Source of the DNA: an uncultured Eubacteriales bacterium
GTDB lineage: Bacteria > Bacillota > Clostridia > Oscillospirales > CAG-272
Assembly: GCA_905201895.1 (NCBI GenBank)
Contig: CAJKPX010000019.1
Span: 1 to 37,106 of the forward strand
Direction of reading: 5' to 3'
Length of the DNA stretch: 37,106 bases
Under the pieces are notes generated by a model. The model saw nothing but the letters and a program-made list of their open reading frames with translations, was not told the DNA's origin and ran no database searches. Below, in pieces: positions 22,080 through 30,695 of the stretch; position 1 is the first letter of the stretch; each line of letters starts with the position of its first letter. Position numbers and translations under genes: made by a program.

Positions 22080-24761
22080 TCAATATCCCCCGCGGTGTCC
22101 CGTCAGGCGCCAAAGTGCGCGGCGGATGATTTCGGCAGGGATCACCGAGAGCGAGAGCAGCATGGTCACGCCGAGCTCACGCGGGAGCAGAGGCGCGGTG
22201 CGGAGCACGCGCCCCCCGAGATAGACGAATGCGATCTGAATGACCAAAATGGCAAGCATGATGGTGATAAAGATCGGATTTTTACCGAGTTCCGCGAAAA
22301 GGTTAAGTCGATCGGTGCGCGTGTTGAAGCAGTTGAGCACCGAGGTGAAGATAAAGAGTGCGAAAAAGGCGGTGAGGAGGTAGATTCCCGATGCATCGGG
22401 GCGGAACAGCGCGGTGACGGTGGGTGATTTCAGAAAATAGAGACAGAGCGCCACGGTAAAGCCGCCGAGCAGAAGGATCTGATTCATCATATAGCCGCAC
22501 AGGATCGGCTCGTCGCGTCGCTTCGGGGGCTCCCTCATGTAGTGTGGGCGCGCCGCCTCTCCCGCAAAGGCAAGACCGCCGAGGGTGTCCATGATCATGT
22601 TGATCCAAAGCATTTGCACCACGGTCACAGGCGAGTCGATGCCGAGGAAAGGGCAGATCATCGTCACGCCCACCGCGCAGAAATTCATGGTGAGCTGGAG
22701 TGTGATGAACTTTCGGATGCTCTTGAAGATGGTGCGACCGTAAAGCACGGCACGCACGATCGAGGCGAGGTTGTTGTCGAGAATGATGATGTCCCCCGCG
22801 TCGCGTGCAACCTGTGTGCCGCTCCCCATTGCAAAGCCGATGTCAGCGCGGCGCAGAGCGGGGGCGTCGTTGATGCCGTCGCCCGTCATGCCCGTCACAA
22901 GACCGAGCTCCTGCGAGATGCGCACGAGGCGGCTCTTGTCGGTTGGCAGGGCGCGTGCCACAACGGCAAGGCGCGGCAGCAGCTCGCGCACTCGCGCATC
23001 GGATAGCTCGGCAAGCTCGGCGCTCGTGAGCACGAGATCGGTTTTTGGGGTGAGAATTCCGCAGGCGGCGGCGATCGAGCTTGCTGTCTCGCGTGCGTCG
23101 CCCGTTACCATTACCACGTGAACCCCCGCATCCGAGAGCTCTGCCACCGCCCCTGCCGCCTCAGAACGGAGCGGATCGTGCAGGCAGATTGCCGCCACGA
23201 GGGTCAACCCCGACGGAATCGCGCCGCCCAGATGCGCGGCAGGAATGGGAGTGCCTGCAAGCGCCAAAACCACCACACGCTCGCCTCGCTCGGTGGATTT
23301 TTTGATCGCATCCTCGACTGCACGGCGCGGAAGAGTGATCGGTGTGCCGTTGTCGTCGAGCGCATACTGCGTGTGTGCCAGCAGACGCTCGGGAGCACCG
23401 AGCAGAAGGGTCACGCGTTCTTTTTCCTGCAGTGTTACAGCCGCATATTTGCGCGTGCTGTCAAATGGAAGGCGAGAGGTGACCGAAACGCTGCGTGGGG
23501 CAGGGTAGGGAAGCATTGCATCAAGCAGGGCGCGGTCGGTCGCGTTTCCACCGAGCGCGGCAGGGGTGCCATCCTCCGCCTCTCCCAAGGTCGCACCACT
23601 TGCGAACCGACAACCGAGCGCGACTGTGCGTGCAAGCTCTCCGCCGCGGCGGAGCAGCTCGGGGAGGGGACGTCGGCAGCCGTCTGCCGTGAGAATTGAG
23701 GAGAGGCGCATGCGTCCCTCGGTGAGCGTTCCGGTTTTGTCGGTGAACAGGATATTCATGCTCCCCGCCGCCTCGATCCCAACCGGCTTGCGCACCAGCA
23801 CGTGATCGCGCACCATTTTTCGGATGTTTGCCGAGAGCACCACCGCGATCATCATCGGCAGACCTTCGGGCACTGCCACCACCACAACGGTGAGTCCGAG
23901 CGTGAAGGCGTGGAGAAGCTGATCCAGAAGATAGCGCATATCGCCCAGCTTGAGCAGAATGACCTCGCGTTGCATGCCGCTGTCGAGGAAAAAGGTATTG
24001 AATAGGTAGGCAACCGCCACTCCTACCGCCGCGAGATAGCCGAGGAGACTGATCTGACGGGCAAGACGGGTCAGGCGAAGCTTGAGCGGACTTTCGCGCA
24101 CGTCCTCCTGAATTTCGCGCGAGATGCCGCCGAGAAAGGAGGCGTCTCCAACGGCACGCACCACCATCTCGCCCTCGCCTGCCGTCACTGTGCACCCCCG
24201 AAAGAGCGCGGAGGGCGCGCTCGGTGTCAGTGATTCGTCATCCGATGGAATTTTGCGTACCTCGCGACTCTCGCCCGTCATTGCCGATTGATCGGTGCGC
24301 AGCTCTCCCAAAAGGAGCAGACCGTCGGCAGGAATCTTTTCGCCTGCCGAGAGGAGGACCACATCGCCCACAACCACGTCATTGACCAAAATTACGCGCA
24401 CCCGTCCACCCCTGCGTACGCGACATTCTGCACGTGCACTCTCCTCCGACAAACGTGCAAACGCACGCTCCGAGCCCCGCTCCGAGAGCGTAGAGATCAA
24501 GGCGGCAAGAAAGACCGCAGCCCCGATCCCAGCCGTTTCGATCCAATCCGAGCCGCTCCGCGCGAGCAGCAGGTTAAGGATCAGCGCGCCGAGCAGAATG
24601 CGGATCACAGGGTCATTGAGGTTGGAGAGAAAGAGGCGCAGGGGGCTTTTTCTTTTTTGCTTTGTTAGCGTGTTGACGCCGAATTTTGCACGCGATGCCG
24701 CTGCCTCCGCCTCGGTCAATCCCTCGCGTTGCAGGCGCTCGGCTTCCTTGATTCCTTTCAT
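22080..24761 (-). CDS. P2-type cation ATPase, plasma-membrane Ca2+-ATPase-like
   Basis: An integral membrane pump of 893 residues, probably exporting Ca2+ (or Mn2+) with ATP. In order: an N-terminal cation-ATPase domain (GLTEAEAAASRAKFGVNTL), the actuator TGES loop, the M4 motif VPEGLP, the phosphorylation motif DKTGTLTEGRM (Asp near 341), the nucleotide-binding region, the hinge MTGDGINDAPALRRADIGFAMG, and six C-terminal helices. The M6 motif reads NMIMDTLGGLAFAGE, which resembles plasma-membrane Ca2+-ATPases (NLIMDT) more than SERCA pumps (N--TDG-PA). The ATG at 24761 follows GGAGGAG. No clear promoter is visible just upstream, where the deacetylase terminator lies. It is a different subtype from the ATPase at 27602-30259. 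Confidence 0.9.
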   Translation of the reverse strand: MKGIKEAERLQREGLTEAEAAASRAKFGVNTLTKQKRKSPLRLFLSNLNDPVIRILLGALILNLLLARSGSDWIETAGIGAAVFLAALISTLSERGSERAFARLSEESARAECRVRRGGRVRVILVNDVVVGDVVLLSAGEKIPADGLLLLGELRTDQSAMTGESREVRKIPSDDESLTPSAPSALFRGCTVTAGEGEMVVRAVGDASFLGGISREIQEDVRESPLKLRLTRLARQISLLGYLAAVGVAVAYLFNTFFLDSGMQREVILLKLGDMRYLLDQLLHAFTLGLTVVVVAVPEGLPMMIAVVLSANIRKMVRDHVLVRKPVGIEAAGSMNILFTDKTGTLTEGRMRLSSILTADGCRRPLPELLRRGGELARTVALGCRFASGATLGEAEDGTPAALGGNATDRALLDAMLPYPAPRSVSVTSRLPFDSTRKYAAVTLQEKERVTLLLGAPERLLAHTQYALDDNGTPITLPRRAVEDAIKKSTERGERVVVLALAGTPIPAAHLGGAIPSGLTLVAAICLHDPLRSEAAGAVAELSDAGVHVVMVTGDARETASSIAAACGILTPKTDLVLTSAELAELSDARVRELLPRLAVVARALPTDKSRLVRISQELGLVTGMTGDGINDAPALRRADIGFAMGSGTQVARDAGDIIILDNNLASIVRAVLYGRTIFKSIRKFITLQLTMNFCAVGVTMICPFLGIDSPVTVVQMLWINMIMDTLGGLAFAGEAARPHYMREPPKRRDEPILCGYMMNQILLLGGFTVALCLYFLKSPTVTALFRPDASGIYLLTAFFALFIFTSVLNCFNTRTDRLNLFAELGKNPIFITIMLAILVIQIAFVYLGGRVLRTAPLLPRELGVTMLLSLSVIPAEIIRRALWRLTGHRGGY

Positions 24762-24833
24762 TTTGCTCCTCCATATGTCCTTTTTTACTCATACATATGA
24801 AAAAAAACGGCGAACTATGCGCCAACGGATGCG

Positions 24834-24890
24834 AAAAAAAGAATGCCTATCCATATGCAGTCCTGCATTTGGGTAGGCATTCTTTTTTTT
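24834..24890 (-). terminator. Strong bidirectional hairpin after the lipoprotein deacetylase gene
   Basis: GAATGCCTATCC (24841-24852) pairs with GGGTAGGCATTC (24871-24882) with one G-T pair, and the inside ATATGCAG / CTGCATTT extends the stem. An A-run (24834-24840) and a T-run (24883-24890) flank it, so it can act in both directions; the gene ending at 24899 is the obvious client. Confidence 0.88.
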
Positions 24891-24898
24891 GTGTTTCA

Positions 24899-25720
24899 TC
24901 AATCGTAGGTCGAGCTGTAAATGATGCCGGGAGCGAGTGTGTCGCCGAGCAGCTCGGAAACGGTGACCACCTCGTAGCCCTCCTCATAGAGTCGCTCAAG
25001 AATGATCACGGTTGCATCGTATGTACTCTCATAAATATCGTGGAGCAGGATAATGTCGCCGTCACGCACTGTGGACATCACGTCATCCACCGTCCGTTGC
25101 ACGCGAGCCGCAGCCTCGTCGTCCGGGATTCCTGCATAGTAGCGGTGGTCGCCGTTCCAATCGTTGGAGTCGACCGACCAAAGAATAATCGAATAGGGGC
25201 TTGCGTTTGCGCGCTCGGGCGAGATTCTTCCGCCAACAGGGCGCATGAGATTGATCTTGTATCCGGGGATCTGACGTTGGATCGCCTGCACGGTCTTGTT
25301 GATCTCCTCGTCATATTTTTCATCGCTGCAGGTGTCATAATAAACGCCCGTAGCGTGTGTGTAGCCGTGAATACCGATCTCGTTGCCGTGCTCCACCGCA
25401 TAGGAAAGCGTATCACCGCCTATGCGGTTTCCAACCACGAAGAATGTGGCGTGAAAACCGTATTTGTCAAGCTCGTCCACGTATTTTTTTGTGAGATCAT
25501 TATAAAGCTGGGGACCGTCGTCAAAGGTGATCGCAACGCGCTTTTTTGGCGTTTGATCGTCGGTTTCTCCGCCAACGGGCAGAGCGGTGTCGGATTCGGT
25601 TTCGGTGAACTCCCTGTCGGGACGCACGTATCGGTATTCGCAGCCGACGAGCATGGAAAGCAGCGAAAGTGCCAGAACAAGGGCAAGCAACGAAAGGGAG
25701 GGGGCGACTTTTCGGTTCAT
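24899..25720 (-). CDS. Lipoprotein polysaccharide deacetylase (NodB domain)
   Basis: A 273-residue surface lipoprotein. The signal has basic residues, the hydrophobic stretch SLLALVLALSLLSMLVGC and a lipobox with Cys27. A Thr/Glu/Asp-rich linker leads to a NodB domain with KRVAITFDDGP (Asp67, Asp68), ATFFVVGNRI, the metal-binding His118 and His122 in IGIHGYTH, the RPVGGRIS motif 3, SVDSNDWNGD motif 4 and the C-terminal DGDIILLHDIYESTYDAT motif 5 with His. All catalytic motifs appear intact. Such enzymes deacetylate peptidoglycan or other wall glycans, often giving lysozyme resistance. The ATG at 25720 follows AAAGGAG by 5-6 bases; an ATG at 25753 lies before the ribosome site and is not used. 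A perfect consensus promoter lies at 25772-25800. Confidence 0.92.
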   Translation of the reverse strand: MNRKVAPSLSLLALVLALSLLSMLVGCEYRYVRPDREFTETESDTALPVGGETDDQTPKKRVAITFDDGPQLYNDLTKKYVDELDKYGFHATFFVVGNRIGGDTLSYAVEHGNEIGIHGYTHATGVYYDTCSDEKYDEEINKTVQAIQRQIPGYKINLMRPVGGRISPERANASPYSIILWSVDSNDWNGDHRYYAGIPDDEAAARVQRTVDDVMSTVRDGDIILLHDIYESTYDATVIILERLYEEGYEVVTVSELLGDTLAPGIIYSSTYD

Positions 25721-25771
25721 AATACTCCTTTGTAAGATCGGGGAGGGTGGCAATGTGACTATCCATTTATT

Positions 25772-25800
25772 ATTATATATTCAAAGTTACGGGATGTCAA
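25772..25800 (-). promoter_or_regulatory. Consensus sigma-A promoter of the lipoprotein deacetylase
   Basis: On the minus strand a perfect TTGACA (complement of 25795-25800), a 17-base spacer and a perfect TATAAT (complement of 25772-25777), about 50 bases before the ATG. Confidence 0.9.
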
Positions 25801-25831
25801 GCGAGATTTTGACATTTTTATACTTTTTTTG

Positions 25832-25881
25832 AAAAAAAGAACGGCGTACCAAAGCCCGCGTGCGAGCCGTGGTATGCCGTT
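25832..25881 (-). terminator. Terminator of the cardiolipin synthase gene
   Basis: AACGGCGTACCA (25840-25851) pairs with TGGTATGCCGTT (25870-25881) with one G-T pair. On the minus strand it is followed by TCTTTTTTTC. It lies 15 bases after the stop codon. Confidence 0.88.
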
Positions 25882-25896
25882 CGATTTGTTTCGTTG

Positions 25897-27444
25897 TTAC
25901 ATCAGCGGTGCAAAGATGCGGGCAATGTTCTGCCGCAGTTTTTTGAAGAGCGACGCTTTACAATCGCGCTCGGTGATGAGGCGTGACTGCTCCATGGTTT
26001 GCAGGAAATCGCTCTTGATGTCAGCGATCGAGGCTGTGCGGTAGAGACAAACACCGCATTCAAAATGCAGATAGAAGCTGCGGAAATCAAAATTCGTTGT
26101 GCCAACGGTGGCGGTGAGATCGTCCGACACCACCGTTTTTGCGTGGATGAAGCCACCTTTGTATTCGTAGATGCGCACGCCTGCGCGAATGAGGTCCTTG
26201 TAGTAGGAGCGCGTGGTGAAATGCACGGCGCGCTTGTCGGGCACCTCGGGCGTGATGATGCGCACGTCAACGCCGCTCTTGGCACAGAGCGTGAGTGCCG
26301 AGATCATATTGTCGTCGATTACGAGATAGGGCGTTGTGATATAGAGATATTTCTGTGCCTGCTCGATCATGCGCAGGTAGATGTGCTCTCCAACGTTCTC
26401 CTTGTCGATCGGAGAGTCGGTGTAGGGCTGAACCCAGCCGATTGCGGGGCGGTAGGCATCGGAGTCTTGGGGGCGGTAGGCATCAAAATCCACCGCCTTG
26501 CGTGTGACGAAGCTCCACATCTGCAAAAACATCACCGAAAATCCCCATGCGCCGTCGCCTTCGAGCCGCAGAGCGCTGTCCTTCCAACGTCCGTGCTTGA
26601 TTTTCTCGCCAATGTATTCGTCGGCGAGGTTGATACCGCCCGTGTAGGCAACCTTGCCGTCGATCACGGTGATCTTGCGATGGTCGCGGTTGTTCTGAAT
26701 GCTGGTGAGAAAAGGATGAAAGGGATTGAAAAGTGCGCATTGAATGCCCTTTGCGCGGAGGGTGTGAGCGTAGTTTGAGGGGAGTGAAACAAAGCAGCCG
26801 AGATCATCGTAGAGGATGCGCACCTCCACGCCTGCCTTGACGCGCTCGCAGAGCACCTCGAGGATCGCGTCCCACATTTTCCCCTGCTCGATGATGAAAT
26901 ATTCGAGCAGAATATAGCGCTCTGCATGCTGGAGGTCCTCCAGCATTGCCCCGAGCATGTCCCGTCCGTTTGCAAAATAGCGCGTTTGGGTATTGCGGTA
27001 AAGCGGAAGCTCCATGTGTCGCTCCAGATAGCGTATCTGTCGGCTGCTCTCGGGCGCAATCTCGCATGCCTTTCGGTAAACGTCCCCCGTTTTGGTGTCT
27101 GCGGTTTGCATGGCGGGGCGTGCCTGCTCCTCGCTCTTGCGCAGCCCGCGTCGAAATCCGACCGAGGTGGTTTGGAAATGAAAAATCCAATAGAACGCGC
27201 CGCCAAAGACGGGCAGCAGCAGGATCAGAAACACGAGTGAGAGCTTGTAGCCGCTTTTATCGGGACGTGTCATCAGATGGAGTGCGGTGACCACGCTGAA
27301 TACCGTCAAGGTAAGCTGCATACCCGGTGCGAGGCGGAGGAGCATCACAACGAGCAGGGCGATCTGTGCGAGAATGAGGACCGCGATAATCACGCGGCGG
27401 TTGAACAGTCGGCGCACGGTGCGCCCGAGCAAGGGTCTTTTCAT
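25897..27444 (-). CDS. cls: Cardiolipin synthase (phospholipase D family)
   Basis: A membrane enzyme of 515 residues that condenses two phosphatidylglycerols to cardiolipin and glycerol. Two N-terminal transmembrane helices (VIIAVLILAQIALLVVMLLRL and LVFLILLLPVFGGAFYWIF, with a shorter hydrophobic stretch between) precede two HKD phospholipase D motifs: HRKITVID near residue 255 with GGINLADEYIG after it, and HAKTVVSD near residue 434 followed by GTTNFDFRSF. The ATG at 27444 is supported by AAGGAG 6 bases upstream; the longer open frame reaching 27519 adds only Lys/Arg/Gln-rich sequence and runs back to the next terminator. It sits alone between terminators at 25832 and 27520. No good promoter is visible in the 75 bases upstream. 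Confidence 0.93.
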   Translation of the reverse strand: MKRPLLGRTVRRLFNRRVIIAVLILAQIALLVVMLLRLAPGMQLTLTVFSVVTALHLMTRPDKSGYKLSLVFLILLLPVFGGAFYWIFHFQTTSVGFRRGLRKSEEQARPAMQTADTKTGDVYRKACEIAPESSRQIRYLERHMELPLYRNTQTRYFANGRDMLGAMLEDLQHAERYILLEYFIIEQGKMWDAILEVLCERVKAGVEVRILYDDLGCFVSLPSNYAHTLRAKGIQCALFNPFHPFLTSIQNNRDHRKITVIDGKVAYTGGINLADEYIGEKIKHGRWKDSALRLEGDGAWGFSVMFLQMWSFVTRKAVDFDAYRPQDSDAYRPAIGWVQPYTDSPIDKENVGEHIYLRMIEQAQKYLYITTPYLVIDDNMISALTLCAKSGVDVRIITPEVPDKRAVHFTTRSYYKDLIRAGVRIYEYKGGFIHAKTVVSDDLTATVGTTNFDFRSFYLHFECGVCLYRTASIADIKSDFLQTMEQSRLITERDCKASLFKKLRQNIARIFAPLM

Positions 27445-27519
27445 CTGCTTCTCCTTCCTTTTTCCATCTGTTTGCTTCTGTATTTTTGTTTTTCTCTTTT
27501 GTCGAGGCTTCGGTTTCAA

Positions 27520-27559
27520 AAAGGCTCTCCATCCCCGAAGCAGGGGACGGGGAGCCTTT
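27520..27559 (-). terminator. Terminator of the second P2-type ATPase gene
   Basis: A 17-base arm (27520-27536, beginning AAAGGCTC) pairs with 27543-27559 (ending GAGCCTTT) with two G-T pairs and a 6-base loop. On the minus strand TTTTT follows. It is about 40 bases after the stop codon. Confidence 0.87.
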
Positions 27560-27601
27560 CGTTGGCGATGCCGTCAAATATCTTGCAGTGTCGTTTTTCT
27601 A

Positions 27602-30259
27602 TCAGTGATGATGATGCTTCACGAGTCCGATTGCTTTTGCCAGCTCCATGACCACGAGGGGAACGAGGAACAGCCCAACCGCGATCAGGTAGAGCTCCCA
27701 ATGGAGCAGCTCAAGACCGAACGCAATTCTTGCGGGGGTGAACAGGATGAGCGCGGTGAGACCGAACGCCGCCAGAGCTGCCAGGTTGAGGTTCTTGTTT
27801 TTGAAGGGGCCAACGCGGAAGAGCGAGCGTTGGGAGCGCATGTTGTATGCCTGCACGATCTGGGACATGGAGAGCACGATGAACGCCATCGTTTGTCCTC
27901 TTGCGAGAGCCTCTGCGGTCAGGTCGGCGTGAACCAGCTCGGCAAAGGTGGCACCCGTGCCGACCCAGAACGCGATCAGCGTCAGCGCGCCGAACATAAA
28001 GCCCTGCATCACGATCTGTACGCCGAATCCGTGCGCAAAGAGTCCTTCACGCTTGGGCTTCGGCTTCTGATCCATCACGCCCTTGTCAACGTCCTCCATA
28101 CCGAGCGCGATCGCGGGGAGCGAGTCGGTTACGAGGTTGATCCAGAGCAGCTGCATGGAGAGCAGGGGAGACTCATGCCAGAGGATCATTGCGAAGAACA
28201 CGCAAAGAATCTCACCGATGTTGGTGCCGAGGAGGTAACCAACAACCTTTTTGATGTTTGCATAAATTCCGCGACCCTCGCGAACTGCGTCCACGATGGT
28301 TGCGAAGTTATCGTCGGTCAGGGTCATGTCTGCGGCGCCCTTTGCAACGTCGGTGCCCGTGATGCCCATTGCGCATCCGATGTCGGCAGCCTTGAGTGCG
28401 GGAGCGTCGTTCACGCCGTCACCCGTCATCGAAACAACCTGATCGCGACGCTGCCAAGCCTTGACGATGCGAATCTTGTTCTCGGGCGAAACGCGTGCGT
28501 AAACCGAAATCTGCGCAACCTTTTCGTCGAGCTCGCTGTCGCTCATCATGTCAAGCTCTGCACCCGTGATGGCGAGGTCGCCATCCTGCAGGATGCCCAG
28601 CTCACGTGCGATCGCCGATGCGGTTACAACGTGGTCGCCCGTGATCATCACAACCTTGATGCCTGCGCGGCGGCAGACCGTAACGGCCTCCTTTGCCTCG
28701 GGGCGGGGCGGGTCGATCATGGCAACCAGACCGATGAAGGTCAAACCGTTTTCGAGCTCCTCGGAGGTGAGCTCCGCGGGGATTTCATCAATGTATTTAT
28801 ATCCGACTGCAAGCACGCGGAGTGCGTCGGAGCTCATGCGCTCGGTCATTTCCTTTGCGCCTGCAAGATCGCCGCTCACGCAGCGCTCTGCCATCATATC
28901 GAAAGCACCCTTGGTGATCACCATGAGTCTGCCGTTCACGCGGTTGACCGTGCTCATCAGCTTGCGGTCGGAGTCGAAGGGCAGCTCTGCCAGGCGGGGC
29001 GACTCGGTGTTGATCAGGTCCTTGGGCATGCCGATCTTGTGTGCGGCGAGCACGAGAGCGGTTTCGGTGGGATCACCGATGTGCTGCTCGCGGCCGTCCT
29101 CGATCAGAACCGAGCCGTCGCAGCAGAGTGCGGTGAGACGAAGGAGATTGCGGGTTGCCTCGTCGGGCTCACCTGCGGGGTCGAATGCAACGCTCTCTGC
29201 CTGACCGTCGCACCAGGTGCGAACGAGGGTCATGCGGTTTTGGGTGAGTGTACCGGTTTTATCCGAGCAGATCACCGATGCGCTGCCGAGCGTTTCCACT
29301 GCGGGCAGGCGGCGGATGATCGCGTTTTTGGTAACCATGCGCTGCACACCGATCGAGAGGACGATGGTGACGATCGCGGGCAGACCCTCGGGGATTGCCG
29401 AGACTGCGAGCGAAACGGCTGTCATAAAGATGTCAAGTGCGGGAATTTCGTTGAGCAGACCGATCACGAAGATCACGCCGCACGCGGCGAGTGCCACGAT
29501 GCCGAGGTAGGTGCCGAGCTTTGCAAGCTTTTCCTGCAGGGGCGTCTGACCCTGGTCGGCGTTCTCCAAAAGGTTTGCGATCTTGCCCATTTCGGTGTCC
29601 ATTCCGGTTGCGGTCACAACCGCGAGCGCGGTGCCATAGGTGATGCTGCAGCCCGAGAACACCATGGTGGAGCGGTCGCCCAGAGGTGCATCCTCTGCAA
29701 CAACGGCTCTTGCGTCCTTTTCGGTGGGAACCGACTCACCCGTGAGCGCCGACTCCTCGGATTTGAGGCTGACCGAATGGATCAGGCGAGCGTCGGCGGG
29801 AATGCTGTCGCCTGCCTCCAGCTTGATGATATCGCCGGGAACGAGGTCGGCGGCGTCGATGATCTGCTCCACACCGTCGCGGATCACGCGAGTGTGCGGC
29901 GCGGAAAGATTTTGTAGTGCTTCAAGTGCATGCTCTGCCTTGCTCTCCTGCACAACGCCCATCACCGCGTTGAGCACGACGATCAAAAGAATGAGCACAG
30001 GCTCAAAAAATTCCATCGGATCGTGTCCTGTGCAGGCAACCACAAAGGAAACAACGGCTGCTGCAAGCAGAATCAGGATCATAACGTCCTTGAACTGCTC
30101 GAAGAAGCGCTGGAGCATGGTTTTCTTTTTCTTTTCCTTGAGCTTGTTGGGACCGAACTTCGCGCGAAGCTCCTCCACCTGAGCCGAAGTCAAGCCGCGC
30201 TCGGCGTTTGTTCCGAGCTCGTGCAGAACCTCGTCTGCAATCTTATGATGTTGCGTCAC
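27602..30259 (-). CDS. P2-type Ca2+-transporting ATPase, SERCA-like
   Basis: An 885-residue P-type pump, most likely for Ca2+ efflux. Visible elements: N-terminal cation-ATPase domain (ERGLTSAQVEELRAKFGPNKL), LVPGDIIKLEAGDSIPAD and LTGESVP of the actuator, M4 IPEGLPA, DKTGTLTQNRM (Asp near 333), KGAFD of the nucleotide domain, hinge MTGDGVNDAPALKAADIGCAMG, and M6 NLVTDSLPAIALGME, which matches the SERCA N--TD--PA ligand motif. The C-terminus ends in Lys and four His, an unusual potential metal-binding tail. It is single-gene, with a perfect consensus promoter that carries a 16-base palindrome and a terminator at 27520-27559. The ATG at 30259 follows AGGAGGAAAAACACAG. Confidence 0.93.
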   Translation of the reverse strand: MTQHHKIADEVLHELGTNAERGLTSAQVEELRAKFGPNKLKEKKKKTMLQRFFEQFKDVMILILLAAAVVSFVVACTGHDPMEFFEPVLILLIVVLNAVMGVVQESKAEHALEALQNLSAPHTRVIRDGVEQIIDAADLVPGDIIKLEAGDSIPADARLIHSVSLKSEESALTGESVPTEKDARAVVAEDAPLGDRSTMVFSGCSITYGTALAVVTATGMDTEMGKIANLLENADQGQTPLQEKLAKLGTYLGIVALAACGVIFVIGLLNEIPALDIFMTAVSLAVSAIPEGLPAIVTIVLSIGVQRMVTKNAIIRRLPAVETLGSASVICSDKTGTLTQNRMTLVRTWCDGQAESVAFDPAGEPDEATRNLLRLTALCCDGSVLIEDGREQHIGDPTETALVLAAHKIGMPKDLINTESPRLAELPFDSDRKLMSTVNRVNGRLMVITKGAFDMMAERCVSGDLAGAKEMTERMSSDALRVLAVGYKYIDEIPAELTSEELENGLTFIGLVAMIDPPRPEAKEAVTVCRRAGIKVVMITGDHVVTASAIARELGILQDGDLAITGAELDMMSDSELDEKVAQISVYARVSPENKIRIVKAWQRRDQVVSMTGDGVNDAPALKAADIGCAMGITGTDVAKGAADMTLTDDNFATIVDAVREGRGIYANIKKVVGYLLGTNIGEILCVFFAMILWHESPLLSMQLLWINLVTDSLPAIALGMEDVDKGVMDQKPKPKREGLFAHGFGVQIVMQGFMFGALTLIAFWVGTGATFAELVHADLTAEALARGQTMAFIVLSMSQIVQAYNMRSQRSLFRVGPFKNKNLNLAALAAFGLTALILFTPARIAFGLELLHWELYLIAVGLFLVPLVVMELAKAIGLVKHHHH

Positions 30260-30314
30260 TGTGTTTTTCCTCCTGATTTATTGTAATTTTGTAAAAAATT
30301 GAGTGACTTTCATA

Positions 30315-30343
30315 ATTATACAATACAATCACGTGATTGTCAA
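30315..30343 (-). promoter_or_regulatory. Consensus promoter of the SERCA-like ATPase
   Basis: On the minus strand a perfect TTGACA (complement of 30338-30343), 17 bases and a perfect TATAAT (complement of 30315-30320). The leader to the ATG is about 50 bases, too short for a yybP-ykoY-type riboswitch. Confidence 0.9.
30325..30340. promoter_or_regulatory. Palindromic operator candidate inside the ATPase promoter
   Basis: ACAATCACGTGATTGT is a perfect 16-base palindrome covering most of the spacer and three bases of the -35 box. Its position would let a dimeric repressor block the promoter. The cognate regulator is not in this window. Confidence 0.65.
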
Positions 30344-30603
30344 TAGAATTCATATATTTTTTCAAAAATTTATGTTGACTACAAAAAGGATTGCCTTATT
30401 TTTGCCCCTTTCATACCGTTTATATGAAAAATGAAGGAAGCGAGTGCACAAAAAGAGAGAGGAGATGCTCGTTTGCAGAGCGTTTATGCAGCCTCGGGCG
30501 TTTGTGTTGCATCTGCTTTTGTCAGAAAACGCCATAAAAGGCGGCAGAACTTTTTTTGAATTTGTGACGATGATAGAATTTCGGGTGAAAAACAAAAAAA
30601 TGC
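30344..30603. other. Divergent intergenic stretch with no assigned feature
   Basis: About 260 A+T-rich bases lie between the divergent ATPase and ridA promoters. A frame in phase with ridA stays open from 30444, but it crosses the ridA promoter and encodes nothing recognisable. I see no tRNA, strong hairpin or riboswitch here. Confidence 0.6.
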
Positions 30604-30632
30604 TTGACGGACGTGCGATTTTGTATTATAAA
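30604..30632 (+). promoter_or_regulatory. Promoter of ridA
   Basis: TTGACG (30604-30609), a 17-base spacer and TATAAA (30627-30632), about 60 bases before the ATG. Confidence 0.75.
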
Positions 30633-30695
30633 GAATGTAAAAGGACCGTGATGAAGCAGGTCTCGGAACGCTATAAAACAGAAAGAGGTATTTTT

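Noticed and set aside
27287..29917. An 876-codon plus-strand frame opposite the SERCA-like ATPase, and similar long frames opposite EF-G2, prfA and the topoisomerase
   Set aside because: These are codon-bias shadows; the opposite strand carries complete families with all motifs.
30260..30310. Metal-sensing riboswitch upstream of the SERCA-like ATPase
   Set aside because: The leader between the -10 box and the ATG is only about 50 bases with no conserved stem, too short for a yybP-ykoY element.
30444..30695. N-terminal extension of ridA or a separate small gene in phase with it
   Set aside because: The frame crosses a good TTGACG-17-TATAAA promoter, the ridA ATG at 30696 has its own ribosome site, and the mature RidA length is exactly 123 residues.
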